A stretch of 64,000 nt of DNA from Microbacterium sp. SA39 (GTDB lineage: Bacteria; Actinomycetota; Actinomycetes; Actinomycetales; Microbacteriaceae). Below, one piece after another: positions 33,720 to 42,600 of this stretch. The first letter of the stretch is position 1. The number at the start of each line of letters is the position of its first letter. Location of the stretch: NCBI RefSeq assembly GCF_000967865.1, contig NZ_JXRU01000039.1:62001-126000 (forward strand), given 5' to 3'. The notes under the pieces are model-generated. The model did no database searches. It was not told the DNA's origin and saw nothing but the letters and a program-made list of their open reading frames with translations. Position numbers and translations under genes: made by a program.

Positions 33720-34520
33720 CTACTCGATCTGCCCGATCGGCTCGCGCTTCTCGGCCTGGAACTGGTCTTCGGCCCGGCCGCGCGCCCAGTAGGCCGAGAT
33801 CGACAGGGATTCTCGCGGCACCTCGCGCTGTTTCAGCACGGCCCGCACGGCCTTGATCGTTCCGCGCTCACCGTGCGCGAAGACGTGCGGGTGGCCGTCG
33901 TCCCAGGGCAGCGCGTCCAAGGCCGCGAGCAGTTCGTCGTCGGTCCGCGTCCACTGCACCGTGATCCCCGCCGGCGGCTCCGGCAGAATGCGGTCCTGCG
34001 CGACGGCGACCGAGACGAGAACGTGTCCGCGCGCAGCGGCATCCATCTCCTCGATCGCAGAAGAGATCGCGGGCAGGGCGGTGTGGTCTCCGACGAGCAG
34101 GTGCCACGGTGCCGCGCGATCGGGCCGGTAGCCGCCGCCGGCGCCACTGACCACGAGCGTGTCACCGGGCTTGGCCCCGCGGGCCCACGGCCCGGCGATC
34201 CCCTCGTCACCGTGGACGACGAAGTCGATCACGAGCCGACGGGCTTCGGGATCGGCGGAGCGGATCGTGTACGTGCGCGGAGTCGGGAGCTTCTCCGGCG
34301 CTTCCTCGCGAAGCCGTGCCAGGTCGTAGGGCGGCGTGAGTCCGTGGCGCGAGTCGGCGAACAGGATCTTGACGTATTTGTCGGTGAAGTCGTTGTCGCG
34401 GAACGCGTCGTATCCCGCGCCGCCGGCGGTGATCCGGATCAGGTCGGGGCTCACCTGCTCGACCTGCTGCACGGCGAGGATCGCCTGTTCGGGTGCTCGG
34501 CGCGGCTGCTCTTGCGTCAT
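33720..34520 (-). CDS. siderophore-interacting protein (SIP family)
   Basis: 266 residues. It carries the FAD-binding barrel with RTYTIRSADPEARRLVIDFVVHGDEGIAGPWARGAKPGDTLVVSGAGG and the C-terminal SIP domain with LVGDHTALPAISSAIEEM, HVFAHGERGTIKAVRAVL and SISAYWARGRAEDQF. These are typical of ViuB/SIP ferric-siderophore reductases that release iron in the cytoplasm. The ATG at 34520 follows GGAG by 5 nt. No siderophore transporter lies next to it. Confidence 0.93.
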   Translation of the reverse strand: MTQEQPRRAPEQAILAVQQVEQVSPDLIRITAGGAGYDAFRDNDFTDKYVKILFADSRHGLTPPYDLARLREEAPEKLPTPRTYTIRSADPEARRLVIDFVVHGDEGIAGPWARGAKPGDTLVVSGAGGGYRPDRAAPWHLLVGDHTALPAISSAIEEMDAAARGHVLVSVAVAQDRILPEPPAGITVQWTRTDDELLAALDALPWDDGHPHVFAHGERGTIKAVRAVLKQREVPRESLSISAYWARGRAEDQFQAEKREPIGQIE

Positions 34521-34589
34521 CACTTCTCCGGAGTCGGGGCATGCGGGGGTCTCCCCAGTCTGCCCCGCTCTGCGCAGGCACGGGCCGGA

Positions 34590-35048
34590 TCAGGAGTTGG
34601 GGATCGCGGTGACCGCGACCGCCCAGCGAGCCGTCATCTCCGCGGATCCGCTGATCACGACCTCATCCGTCGCCCAGACGTCGAGGGTGTTCCGCGTTCC
34701 CTGATCTTCGGGGTCGGTCTGACACGGCTGCTCGACCGAGGCGTTGCCGACGATCTCGACGACGACTTCCCCCTCGCCGAGGCAGCGGACGTAGAGCGCC
34801 ACACGCCCGGTCGGGTTCTCGAAGGGACCGGCCTGAGCGGAGCCGCGCATCTCGACCACGTCGCCGAGCACGGTCTCGCCCTCGGGGATCGCGACGCTCA
34901 GCGGGGTCGCCCTCGTCGGCGCGGTCGGTAACGAATCAGGAGAGGGGGTCGGCGCCGCAACAGCCGCGCGCTCCACCGGCGCGCACCCGGCGAGCGCGAC
35001 AGCCGCGACGACGAGCGCGCCCGCACTCATCGCTCTGCCGCGAGCCAT
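34590..35048 (-). CDS. small lipoprotein, unknown
   Basis: 152 residues with signal peptide MARGRAMSAGALVVAAVALAG and lipobox LAGC at about 19-22. A Pro/Thr/Ser-rich linker follows, then a beta-rich domain with two further Cys (VRCLGEGE and QPCQTDPED) that could pair. It overlaps the upstream gene's stop by one base (TGATG), so the two are coupled. No named family. Confidence 0.8.
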   Translation of the reverse strand: MARGRAMSAGALVVAAVALAGCAPVERAAVAAPTPSPDSLPTAPTRATPLSVAIPEGETVLGDVVEMRGSAQAGPFENPTGRVALYVRCLGEGEVVVEIVGNASVEQPCQTDPEDQGTRNTLDVWATDEVVISGSAEMTARWAVAVTAIPNS

Positions 35049-35524
35049 CAGCTTCCGTGCCTTGCGCGCAACTCCGTCAGCCCGTGCACCACCAGTTCGT
35101 GGTCATCGGCCGAGGGAAGCCCCGACACCGTCGCGACCGCGACGACTCCGACGCCCGTCACGCGCACGGGCACCGCTCCCCCGGCGACGGCGTACTCCGC
35201 CGGATCCAACCACCCCGGCTCGAACATGTCGCGCCCTCCGGCGGCGACGCGGGCCTCGAGGAGCGCCGTGCTCGTTTCGAAGCGGAACGCCGTCGCGGCC
35301 TTCCGCCGCGCCCAGTCATCGTTGTCGGCCGTCGCCCCCGGCATCGACGCGTGGAACAGGACGACGGATGCCGTCCGCACGTCGATCGCGACCGGATGCC
35401 CCTCTGCCAGTGCACGCTCGGCGATCGAGCTTCCGAGGCGCCAGGCGTCCGCGCGGTCGAAGCGGGGCAGGTCGAGCGCGGAGTGCTCGGCCTCGAGGCG
35501 GGTCAGCCATGCGTCATCGGTCAT
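35048..35524 (-). CDS. heme-degrading-domain / UPF0303-family protein
   Basis: 158 residues, a single HbpS-like domain: HPVAIDVRTASVVLFHASMPGATADNDDWARRKAATAFRFETSTALLEAR and the Gly-rich end EYAVAGGAVPVRVTGVGVVAVATVSGLPSADDHELVVHGL. This is the UPF0303/HbpS fold seen in extracellular heme-binding and cytoplasmic proteins; there is no signal peptide here. Its function in this organism is unknown. Confidence 0.87.
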   Translation of the reverse strand: MTDDAWLTRLEAEHSALDLPRFDRADAWRLGSSIAERALAEGHPVAIDVRTASVVLFHASMPGATADNDDWARRKAATAFRFETSTALLEARVAAGGRDMFEPGWLDPAEYAVAGGAVPVRVTGVGVVAVATVSGLPSADDHELVVHGLTELRARHGS

Positions 35525-35567
35525 CGTTCTGTGTCCTGTCGGTGGAGGGCGGCTGTTCGCCGGGGAT

Positions 35568-36137
35568 TCAGTTGTCCGAGACGGTGACGGTCTCGCCGCC
35601 GCCGAGGTGACGTCGCGCCTGCTCGAGCGATCGGAGGGCCGCGGCCTTGGTCTGAGCGGGCTCGCCGACGGCGAGCACCTCCCCGTTCGCTGCTCTCAGG
35701 CGCCAGCAATAGCCGCCGACCACATCGGCGAAGACCTCGAAACGTCCCTTCGGACCGACGGGCGCCTCAGCCAGCACGGCCGCGATGTCGCGATTCGCGA
35801 TGTCCCCGAGGATGCCGGCGCGCACACCCGCAGTCGCCGCGTCGGTGTGCGACAGCGCCGATAGCACGCTGACGGCGGTGGCGCGATCCTCGTCGGTGAC
35901 CCACTGCTCCTTGGTGAGCGCCTCGATCAGCATCAGTCCGGTGCGGGCTTCGCGCGCGTCCGCGCTCAGCGCTAGGGCGTGCGCCTGCTCGAACCGCTGG
36001 GCCCACTGCTCGCGTGCATCCGTGGCTCTCTGCGCTCGTCGCACGAGGACGAAGCTGATGATCGACCAGATGAGACCACCGCCGGCGACGACCGCGGCGA
36101 TGATCGCCGCGAGCAGCGTCGCCTCGGAATGGGTCAC
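35568..36137 (-). CDS. membrane-anchored protein with C-terminal DUF1508 domain
   Basis: 189 residues. An N-terminal transmembrane helix (LLAAIIAAVVAGGGLIWSIISFVLV), a helical region (about 35-115), then a DUF1508/YegP-type domain: GRFEVFADVVGGYCWRLRAANGEVLAVGEPAQTKAAALRSLEQAR. YegP-type domains are short beta-alpha units of unknown role. The GTG at 36137 is 6 nt after TAGGGT, so the gene is probably leaderless. Confidence 0.82.
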   Translation of the reverse strand: MTHSEATLLAAIIAAVVAGGGLIWSIISFVLVRRAQRATDAREQWAQRFEQAHALALSADAREARTGLMLIEALTKEQWVTDEDRATAVSVLSALSHTDAATAGVRAGILGDIANRDIAAVLAEAPVGPKGRFEVFADVVGGYCWRLRAANGEVLAVGEPAQTKAAALRSLEQARRHLGGGETVTVSDN

Positions 36138-36143
36138 TCTGTC

Positions 36144-36149
36144 ACCCTA
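36144..36149 (-). promoter_or_regulatory. -10 box of leaderless DUF1508 gene
   Basis: TAGGGT on the minus strand, 6 nt before the GTG at 36137. Confidence 0.45.
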
Positions 36150-36177
36150 CTGTCGGGGGCGGACGACGCGTAGGGGT

Positions 36178-36909
36178 TCACAGCACGTCGGCGACCGCCT
36201 CGAAAGTGCGGTCGGGATCCTCGAGGTGCATGTCGTGATGGATGCCGGCGAGCCGACGGATCTGCCATCCCTCGCGTTCGAGGGCGGTGGCCATCGAGTC
36301 CGGCAGCACGGCAGGCGACTCATCGGAGAGCACGATGGTCGAGGGCGCCTCGGGCGGGGCGATCGCGATCGGATGGAAGGCCACCTCACGGAAGACGCCG
36401 ACCGCCATCTTCGCGTCGAATTGCTGCTGGGCCTTCTTCAGTGCGTCCCGGATGCTCGGGCCATAGGCCGCGCGAATCGCCCGGCTTCGACGCGACTGGA
36501 GCAGCCCCATGACGCCGAGCGAAACGGGCGGCAGGGCCCAGAACGCCCGGCCCGCCAGGCCCGAGGTGGGCAGCGTGAGGCCGAACCCGGGGTCCAGATA
36601 GATGGCGTGATCCGGATGCAGGCGGGCGACGGCCCGGACCAGCACTGCTCCCCCGAGCGAGTGGCCGACGACGCTGTGCAGACCCCGCGGGAGGGACTCG
36701 ACGACGTCGTCTGCGAGTTCGGTGAGCGTGTACGACGGTGCGCGGTCGCTCTCACCGTGTCCGCGCAGGTCGAGTGTGGTCACCGTGTAGCGGCCGGTGG
36801 CCAGCATCCGGTCGATCAGCGGCTGCCAGGTGGCACTCGCTCCCCCGAGTCCGTGGATGAGTCCGACGTGAAATTCGCCGGAGCCGGTGGTGGTCGAGTG
36901 GAGACGCAT
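36178..36909 (-). CDS. alpha/beta hydrolase
   Basis: 243 residues. The oxyanion segment is LIHGLGGASATWQP, then LDLRGHGESDRAPSYTLTELADDV, nucleophile elbow GHSLGG, and a C-terminal HHDMHLEDPD for the catalytic His. It resembles the esterase/haloperoxidase-like group. The substrate is unknown. Confidence 0.9.
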   Translation of the reverse strand: MRLHSTTTGSGEFHVGLIHGLGGASATWQPLIDRMLATGRYTVTTLDLRGHGESDRAPSYTLTELADDVVESLPRGLHSVVGHSLGGAVLVRAVARLHPDHAIYLDPGFGLTLPTSGLAGRAFWALPPVSLGVMGLLQSRRSRAIRAAYGPSIRDALKKAQQQFDAKMAVGVFREVAFHPIAIAPPEAPSTIVLSDESPAVLPDSMATALEREGWQIRRLAGIHHDMHLEDPDRTFEAVADVL

Positions 36910-36971
36910 GGAGTCATTCTCCCCGGTTCATCCGAGACGGACGAAGCTCTTGCGGCTCAGCGATCACGGGT

Positions 36972-36977
36972 TAGCAT
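36972..36977 (+). promoter_or_regulatory. -10 box of leaderless VOC gene
   Basis: TAGCAT, 6 nt before the ATG at 36984. Confidence 0.5.
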
Positions 36978-36983
36978 GCGGTC

Positions 36984-37364
36984 ATGATCCGCATTCAGAA
37001 CGTCACGTACCTCGTGCACGACCACGACAAGGCGCTCACGTTCTTCGTCGACGCGCTGGGATTCGTCGTGCGCCAGGACGAGACGTTCGAGAACGGCTGG
37101 CGACGCGTCGTCGTCGGCCCCGAAGACGGCGGCACCGGTCTCGTGCTCGCGGTCACCATGGAACTCGACCGGCTGGGCCACCAGGCCGGCGACGACGTCG
37201 CGTTCTTCCTCGAGACGGACGACTTCGAGAAGACCTGCGCCCGGCTGTCCGCGCACGGCATCCTTTTTCGGGAGGCTCCACGCCACGAGACGTACGGGAC
37301 GGTTGCGATCTTCGAGGACCTCTACGGTGCCCCGTGGGATCTCATCCAGCCGCCTCGGGGCTGA
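36984..37364 (+). CDS. VOC-family (glyoxalase/bleomycin-resistance-like) protein
   Basis: 126 residues, two beta-alpha-beta-beta-beta units: VTYLVHDHDKALTFFVDALGFVVRQDETFENGWRRVVVGPED and DVAFFLETDDFEKTCARLSAHGILFREAPRHETYGTVAIFEDLYGAPWDLIQP. The conserved Glu in IFEDLYG is a usual metal ligand. It could be a small-molecule lyase or binding protein. Confidence 0.9.
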   Translation: MIRIQNVTYLVHDHDKALTFFVDALGFVVRQDETFENGWRRVVVGPEDGGTGLVLAVTMELDRLGHQAGDDVAFFLETDDFEKTCARLSAHGILFREAPRHETYGTVAIFEDLYGAPWDLIQPPRG

Positions 37365-37408
37365 TCCGGTGAGAATGGTGGCCCAAATGGAGAGGAGAGC
37401 GACAGTTC

Positions 37409-38653
37409 CTAGTGGCCCCCGAAACCGTACAGCGTTCCCGGGTTGAGGAACTGCCGCCCCCAGAGGAGCTTGCGGTCCGCGACCGTCAACTTCCCGTGCT
37501 CGACCGCTTCGTCCCAGTCGTCGCGAATGACGCCTTCGATCCGTTCGAGGATGCTCGAGGCACGAGCCTCGGTCAGCCCGTAGAGGCTTCTTGCGGACAG
37601 GAGGTCGGCGAAGTTGTTGGTGCGTGACCCGCGCCGGTCGTAGGCGATGGCCTGCGACGCGGTCTCGCCACTTCGCCGCATCGGAGAGAGGTCGTACGCA
37701 GGGCTGAGAACCGCCCTCGTCCCGTCCCACAGGGCGGCGTGGTTTCGAAGATGGTCGTCAGAGTTCGAGATCGCCATGTTGAAGGCGATGCGCGTGAAGA
37801 GTTCCTCCGCGGTACCCTCTGGAGCTCGGTGAACACGTAAGGAGTCCAAGAAGTCCACGTAGCTTCCGCTGCGCGCCTGCAGCTCGTCGAGGCCGGTCAT
37901 CGTCAATGCGCTGACGGCGAGCACGCGCTGGCTCCCGGCGATGCGGTCGAATCGCTCGACGAGAAGGACGCTGCGGCCCAGCACCGGTTCCACGCGAGTC
38001 GGGGCGACGTCGATACCTACTCGCCCGGCGAGGAACATGCCGGCTGCTTCCGCGCCGACGACCGGAAACTCGTCGTTGGATGCACTGAACTTCGCGATGT
38101 ACTCGCGGTTGCCGTCGTGGACGATGGCCTTCGGACGTGCACCGCCCATCGCGGTACCGCTCAACAGAGCGCGCTCCAGCTCGTAAGGCAGGTTGCCTCC
38201 GGCCTCCACGATGTCAGCGGCGGTGAGAAGGTCGTCCAGTGGTGCTGGCGCCGCGCTGCGGGGTACGTACTGCTCCGTCGACAGCTGAAAGTCGATGGCG
38301 CCGAATCGGTTGGACCCCGACTGGAGGAGGTACGTGCGCTCGTCCACGTCGCCGGTATCCGCGTCCCGGCCGCGGTCGCCGGTCACCTGGTACTGCACGA
38401 CCCGACGCCCCCATGCATCCGGCGAGGCGTCGCGGAGCGCCCCCGGCAAGCCCATCGAACCGGTGGGGCCGTATGTGTCACCCGACAACGGAAGGGTCGG
38501 TGAGAGAGAGACTGCGTTGTCTCGTTCCTGATAGAGCCGCCCGTAGTCGAACGAGAACTGGCCGGGAGCATTCTCCCGAAGTCGCCCCGCCGGCACAGGT
38601 GTGGTCTCGCCGGGCAACCACACCCAGACGTAGATGTCAGAAGTCGAGACCAT
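37409..38653 (-). CDS. hipA: HipA-family serine/threonine kinase toxin
   Basis: 414 residues. The N-terminal part (IYVWVWLPGETTPVPAGRL and FSFDYGRLYQERDNAVSLSPTLPL) matches HipA. The kinase part has AMGGARPKAIVHDGNREYIAKFSA with the Gly-rich loop and Lys, NMAISNSDDHLRNHAALWDG with the catalytic Asp and Asn, and LSPAYDLSP with the metal-binding Asp. HipA toxins phosphorylate an aminoacyl-tRNA synthetase and induce dormancy. It overlaps the antitoxin gene by 17 nt. Confidence 0.92.
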   Translation of the reverse strand: MVSTSDIYVWVWLPGETTPVPAGRLRENAPGQFSFDYGRLYQERDNAVSLSPTLPLSGDTYGPTGSMGLPGALRDASPDAWGRRVVQYQVTGDRGRDADTGDVDERTYLLQSGSNRFGAIDFQLSTEQYVPRSAAPAPLDDLLTAADIVEAGGNLPYELERALLSGTAMGGARPKAIVHDGNREYIAKFSASNDEFPVVGAEAAGMFLAGRVGIDVAPTRVEPVLGRSVLLVERFDRIAGSQRVLAVSALTMTGLDELQARSGSYVDFLDSLRVHRAPEGTAEELFTRIAFNMAISNSDDHLRNHAALWDGTRAVLSPAYDLSPMRRSGETASQAIAYDRRGSRTNNFADLLSARSLYGLTEARASSILERIEGVIRDDWDEAVEHGKLTVADRKLLWGRQFLNPGTLYGFGGH

Positions 38654-38981
38654 CGCTGTTGCCCCCTCGTGGCCGGTCGACGCGGGCAGGCAGCAGAGCG
38701 AGGCGCTCTTCGCCCCGGCGGCGTAGGGCGATGAGCTCGCTGGGGTCGTCGACTCCGAACAGTGGCACGCCGACGATCGTCGCGACGTTGAAGACCGTTC
38801 CGATGCTGGTGGTGGCGGCGCCTCGCTCGATGGAGTGCACCGTCGTCCTGGATATGCCTGCGGTGCCCGCGAGTTCATCGGCCGTCATGCCACGTGCAGC
38901 GCGCGCCATACGGATCTGCTGGCCCAACACCGCAATGGCGTCTTCGGCCGCCCGCGAGGTTCCTACGCGCGTTCGTCCCAT
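38637..38981 (-). CDS. hipB: HipB-like XRE antitoxin
   Basis: 114 residues. It has LGQQIRMARAARGMTADELAGTAGISRTTVHSIERGAATTSIGTVFNVATIVGVPLFG, a Cro/C1 HTH. The longer than usual C-terminal tail (LIALRRRGEERLALLPARVDRPRGG) may contact HipA. The ATG at 38981 is chosen, 7 nt after TAAACT, over a TTG two codons upstream. The promoter is embedded in an inverted repeat, as usual for autoregulated hipBA operons. Confidence 0.9.
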   Translation of the reverse strand: MGRTRVGTSRAAEDAIAVLGQQIRMARAARGMTADELAGTAGISRTTVHSIERGAATTSIGTVFNVATIVGVPLFGVDDPSELIALRRRGEERLALLPARVDRPRGGNSDGLDF

Positions 38982-38984
38982 GTT

Positions 38985-39025
38985 CAATAGTTTAGACCTA
39001 AGTGCAATTTATGTCTAAAGTATTG
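38985..39025. promoter_or_regulatory. HipB operator over the hipBA promoter
   Basis: CAATAGTTTAGAC (38985-38997) and GTCTAAAGTATTG (39013-39025) are inverted arms with one mismatch and a 15-nt spacer. The left arm contains the TAAACT -10 box (minus strand, 38989-38994). Confidence 0.7.
38989..38994 (-). promoter_or_regulatory. -10 box of leaderless hipB
   Basis: TAAACT on the minus strand, 7 nt before the ATG at 38981, inside the operator arm. Confidence 0.5.
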
Positions 39026-39154
39026 AACGTGCTGTGCTTCAGCCGGGACTCGAGTCCCTCCGGCGCACTCCACCCGCCGCCTCGTTCGTGACATCGGCGA
39101 GCGCAGGAGCATCGGGCGGCGCGCGGAGCCTCCGCGCCGGTGGGGCCCTGATCA

Positions 39155-39172
39155 TCGAGTCCCCCCTCGCGC
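39155..39172 (+). repeat. 18-nt copy of the tRNA-Leu 3' end
   Basis: TCGAGTCCCCCCTCGCGC is identical to the T-arm and acceptor end of the tRNA-Leu at 62467-62549 (its complement is at 62468-62485 on the plus strand), but in opposite orientation. It may be a scar of site-specific integration at tRNA-Leu followed by inversion. Confidence 0.55.
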
Positions 39173-39176
39173 CTAT

Positions 39177-39219
39177 AACGACAGAAGGCCAGACCCTTCG
39201 GGCCCGGCCTTCTGTCGTT
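39177..39219. terminator. strong hairpin beside the tRNA-Leu fragment
   Basis: AACGACAGAAGGCC (39177-39190) pairs perfectly with GGCCTTCTGTCGTT (39206-39219); the loop includes a CCCTTCGGG mini-hairpin. It lies directly after the tRNA-Leu 3' copy, in the position of a tRNA terminator. The CAGAAGGCC in its left arm also follows the intact tRNA. Confidence 0.65.
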
Positions 39220-39603
39220 CTGTGGCTGTGTTCGTTTATCCGCGGATGCCTTGAGCCTCAAGGGATCTCGAGCAGTCGATTCCGAGGCGATTCCACGCTA
39301 AGCCTCAAGAAATTCCAAAACCTCTGGGATTCTCCAGATCAGCACCACTTTCCGCGAACACTGCTGGGGGTCGCGAACCGTCGCTCATCGACTGTCCCTG
39401 CGGCGTCTCAGTTCTGAGATCCGGGCGCCGCCGGGTACCGCTGATTGGCCCGCTCCGATTCAGCGCGTCGAATCGCGTCCCCGGCAACGAACGCCGCCCG
39501 CGTCTGAACACCCACGGCTCTCGCGTGTAGCGGAAGGCGCGCCCGGATCTCGCTTCTGACTCGACAGGGCTCCAGGTGCAGGGGAGGTCACCCTCCCTAC
39601 CCA

Positions 39604-39609
39604 TAGTCT
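39604..39609 (+). promoter_or_regulatory. -10 box of leaderless STAND gene
   Basis: TAGTCT, 6 nt before the ATG at 39616. Confidence 0.5.
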
Positions 39610-39615
39610 TGAGCA

Positions 39616-42600
39616 ATGGCAGCGTCCAGAGGCAGTATCGGCGGGGCGAGCGATGATGCCGGCACGGAGTACAAGCGAGGGGTGGCCGCTTTCGCCATCG
39701 CATACGGCTTGGCGGGAACGACCTTGCCGTTGGACTGCTTCGCGGACGACCCAAGACAAGTCTCAGCTGTCGACGCGGAGACAGATGACCCTGTCGACGA
39801 CGTCCGGGTCACCTTCGCGTCAGGTCGCGTGGCATACATCCAGGCGAAACACACTCTGAAGACGGGTCGGCCGATAAACGAAGCGGTTTCTCAGTGGGTT
39901 TCCGCGGCTCGTCAGGGCGGTTTGGACCGTGAGCGTCACCGACTCGTCATCGCGTCGCAGAACGTCTCCGGGCCGATGAAGGATTTGGGTGACGCGCTCG
40001 AACGGCGCCGCTCCGGTCGGTACGCGAAGTTCACCGATGCGGAGCAGCGAGCCGCTTCCGCGCTGGACGCGCTTCTTGACGGGCTCACTGAGCGACAGAA
40101 GGCTGACGTTTGGGCCTGCGGAGCAGTGTGGCACCTGCAGGTGAGAGAGGCGGGGAGCTCGAACGCCCAGAACGCCCTGCAGCAGCTCCGCCTCGTGGTG
40201 TCCGGGGATAACAACGTCAACGCCCACCACGCATGGACACACCTTCTAGGCTTCGCTGGCCGCGTCTCAGGACTGCGCAGCGGCCACACGATCCGAGATT
40301 GGGCCGGACTGCTCACCGGAGCATCGATCCCGCTCAGAACCGACGGTGCGACGCCCGCGGCAAGCGCTGCGCGACGTGTGGCTGCGCTCGCCACATACCG
40401 CGACCAGGTCACCCATCGCGGTACCCACATTCAGTTGGAGGCGATGGGTCCCGCGCTTCCGGACCTGCCTCTCGCTGACAGCGACGTGGGGTTGCGGATC
40501 GCTGCCGGGCCAGACGGCGAGCGCAACCCATCGGAGCTGCGGTGGGCGTTCATGCTTCGTCATCGTGCAGTGTTGACGGGCCTCCCAGGGTCGGGGAAGT
40601 CCACGGCTCTGAAGCAATTAGCTGCGCAGTTTGTCGAAGGTGCTGACATGCCTCTGCCGATCTATGCCTCGCTACGGAACTACCACCCGGCTGTGAACGG
40701 AACGGGCCTCCTCGAGCACATTCTCGATGAGGCGACCAGCATCGTGGACTCTGTCAGCCGGACCGAAGTGGCGGCTGAGGTACGCCAACGCATCGCCGAG
40801 GATAGCCCCCTCGCTCTAATCCTGGACTCACTAGACGAAACCTATGACCGGCGCTTCGAGGTGGTCAAAGCTCTGGCGGCGCTCACCCGCCAGTTGCCGG
40901 GAGGGACCGCGATTCTCCTCGCAACTCGCGACATCGGACACGCGGATGCCCGGTCGCTCGGCTGGTACGACATGCGCCTGCTGCCACCGAAAAGTCTGGA
41001 CAAGCCCGTCCGTAGCATCCTCACCCTCACCGCGGCGAACCAGGGGATCCCAGAGGACGAGCGTGGGCGCTGGATCGCGGAGCGCGCCGAGTGGGTGGAG
41101 GGGATTCTCGCGGATGACTCCGTCCTCGCGGAGACGCCGTTATTCGGATCCCTGCTGGCTCTACTCGCAGGCGTCGGGACAGCGAACTCCCTCCCGACAA
41201 GCCGAGGCGCGATTCTGTCTGCTGTGGTTCGTATGTTCATCCTGAAACGAGAGTTGAAGAAGACGGCGGATCTTCTTGACCTTCGACCTGATGAAGCACT
41301 TCTGCTCGGAGAGCAGGCGTTCGCGACCGAGGCGCATACCCTGCTGAACAGTCGGGCTACGGCCACAGAAGCTGAGGTCGTCGCGGCCATCGCGAAACGT
41401 CTGGAACCGGCGTGGGGGCTACCTCCCGCGAAGAGCGTGGTGATGGCTCAGCGGATCGTCCGGGTCTTCGACGAGGCCGGAGTGTTCGTCATCGACACGA
41501 GCGGCTCCATCACGCCGCGTATCTCGCTATTGGCGGAGGTCGGCGACGCGATGATGGCAATTGACTGCCTTGACGGCGACGCCTGGGTATCGCAGCGGAT
41601 CTCCGCGGAGCAGTATGAGCCGCTCATCCTTGCGCTCACGCTCTCCCCGGATATCGTGCGCATCGCAATGCGCAGCCTCGAGGCCACCCATTCACGCCCG
41701 CTCGCTCAGTCCATCGCGACGTCCGTCGCGCACGGAGCCAACCTGGACGCGGAGGCGACCCGGCTGGTGGCGGGTTGCCTGATTTCGCACCTTTCGGAGG
41801 CGACGATGGACGGGTGGTCTAGTTGGCGCGCCCTGCGCGCTCTCGACCTGGAACCGGATCAGGTGGACGACCTCCTATATACGTTGACCGCGCTCCCTGC
41901 GGGCTATCAACACATTGTTCGCTCCGAGGCTCACCTGTTGTGGGAATCGTCGCTCGCCGACGATGCGGCACTCGACCTGATGCGGATGACGCTCGCCACG
42001 GAGACGCTGCCCCTGATGGGGGACGAGCTGCCGTCGGGGCCTGCGTCCAACGCTGGCCTCGTGGACGCGCAGGTTCGAGCCGCGGAGCACATGCTCGTCA
42101 TCGATCCCGCGACAGCAGACGAGATTGCGGCACGTCTGAATGGCGACGCTCCATTCTTCCTGCATCAGCGTTTGTTGGAGATCCTGGTGGAGCGTGGTAA
42201 CGCATATGCCCTGGATAAGACGAACGAGATGCGGGACGCTTTCATCGATGCCGTCACAGAGCCGGGGTGGGACCCTGAGGTCAACCGTTGGCCGAACCTT
42301 CTCGACATTCTGAGCGAGGCGAGCCCGGTGCCGTTGACGTCCAAGCAGACGCTTGCAACTCCCGAGCTCGCACGCCTGTTCACCCTGCTCAATCTGAATG
42401 TCGCCGGGTCCATCACGTTCGTCAACTCCGACCCATCCGAAGTAGGCGCCGCGTTCACCGCAACCGCCAACCTGTTCGGCATCGACCGCGGGGTGCTCTC
42501 CGCTGAAGCTGACATCGTCAAGGCACGGGTGGACCGATGGGGGATGGATCCGTTGTTCGCCGTGATGGAAAGCATGGATCCCCACGGCTACCCGGAGTGG

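Larger units (their letters stand above)
39026..39615. other. gene-free left border of the genomic island
   Basis: No convincing gene in about 590 bp. It contains a palindrome GGGACTCGAGTCCC near 39050, an 18-nt copy of the tRNA-Leu 3' end (39155-39172), a strong hairpin (39177-39219) and the 15-nt palindrome CCTTGAGCCTCAAGG (39249-39263). The junction between core and acquired DNA is probably here. Confidence 0.6.

Noticed and set aside
39049..39063. GGGACTCGAGTCCC palindrome as a second tRNA T-arm
   Set aside because: It lacks the TTCRA loop pattern and no matching tRNA body lies around it.
39034..39417. Plus-strand frame at the island border
   Set aside because: It crosses the tRNA-Leu 3' copy and the strong hairpin; no protein-like composition, no ribosome binding site.
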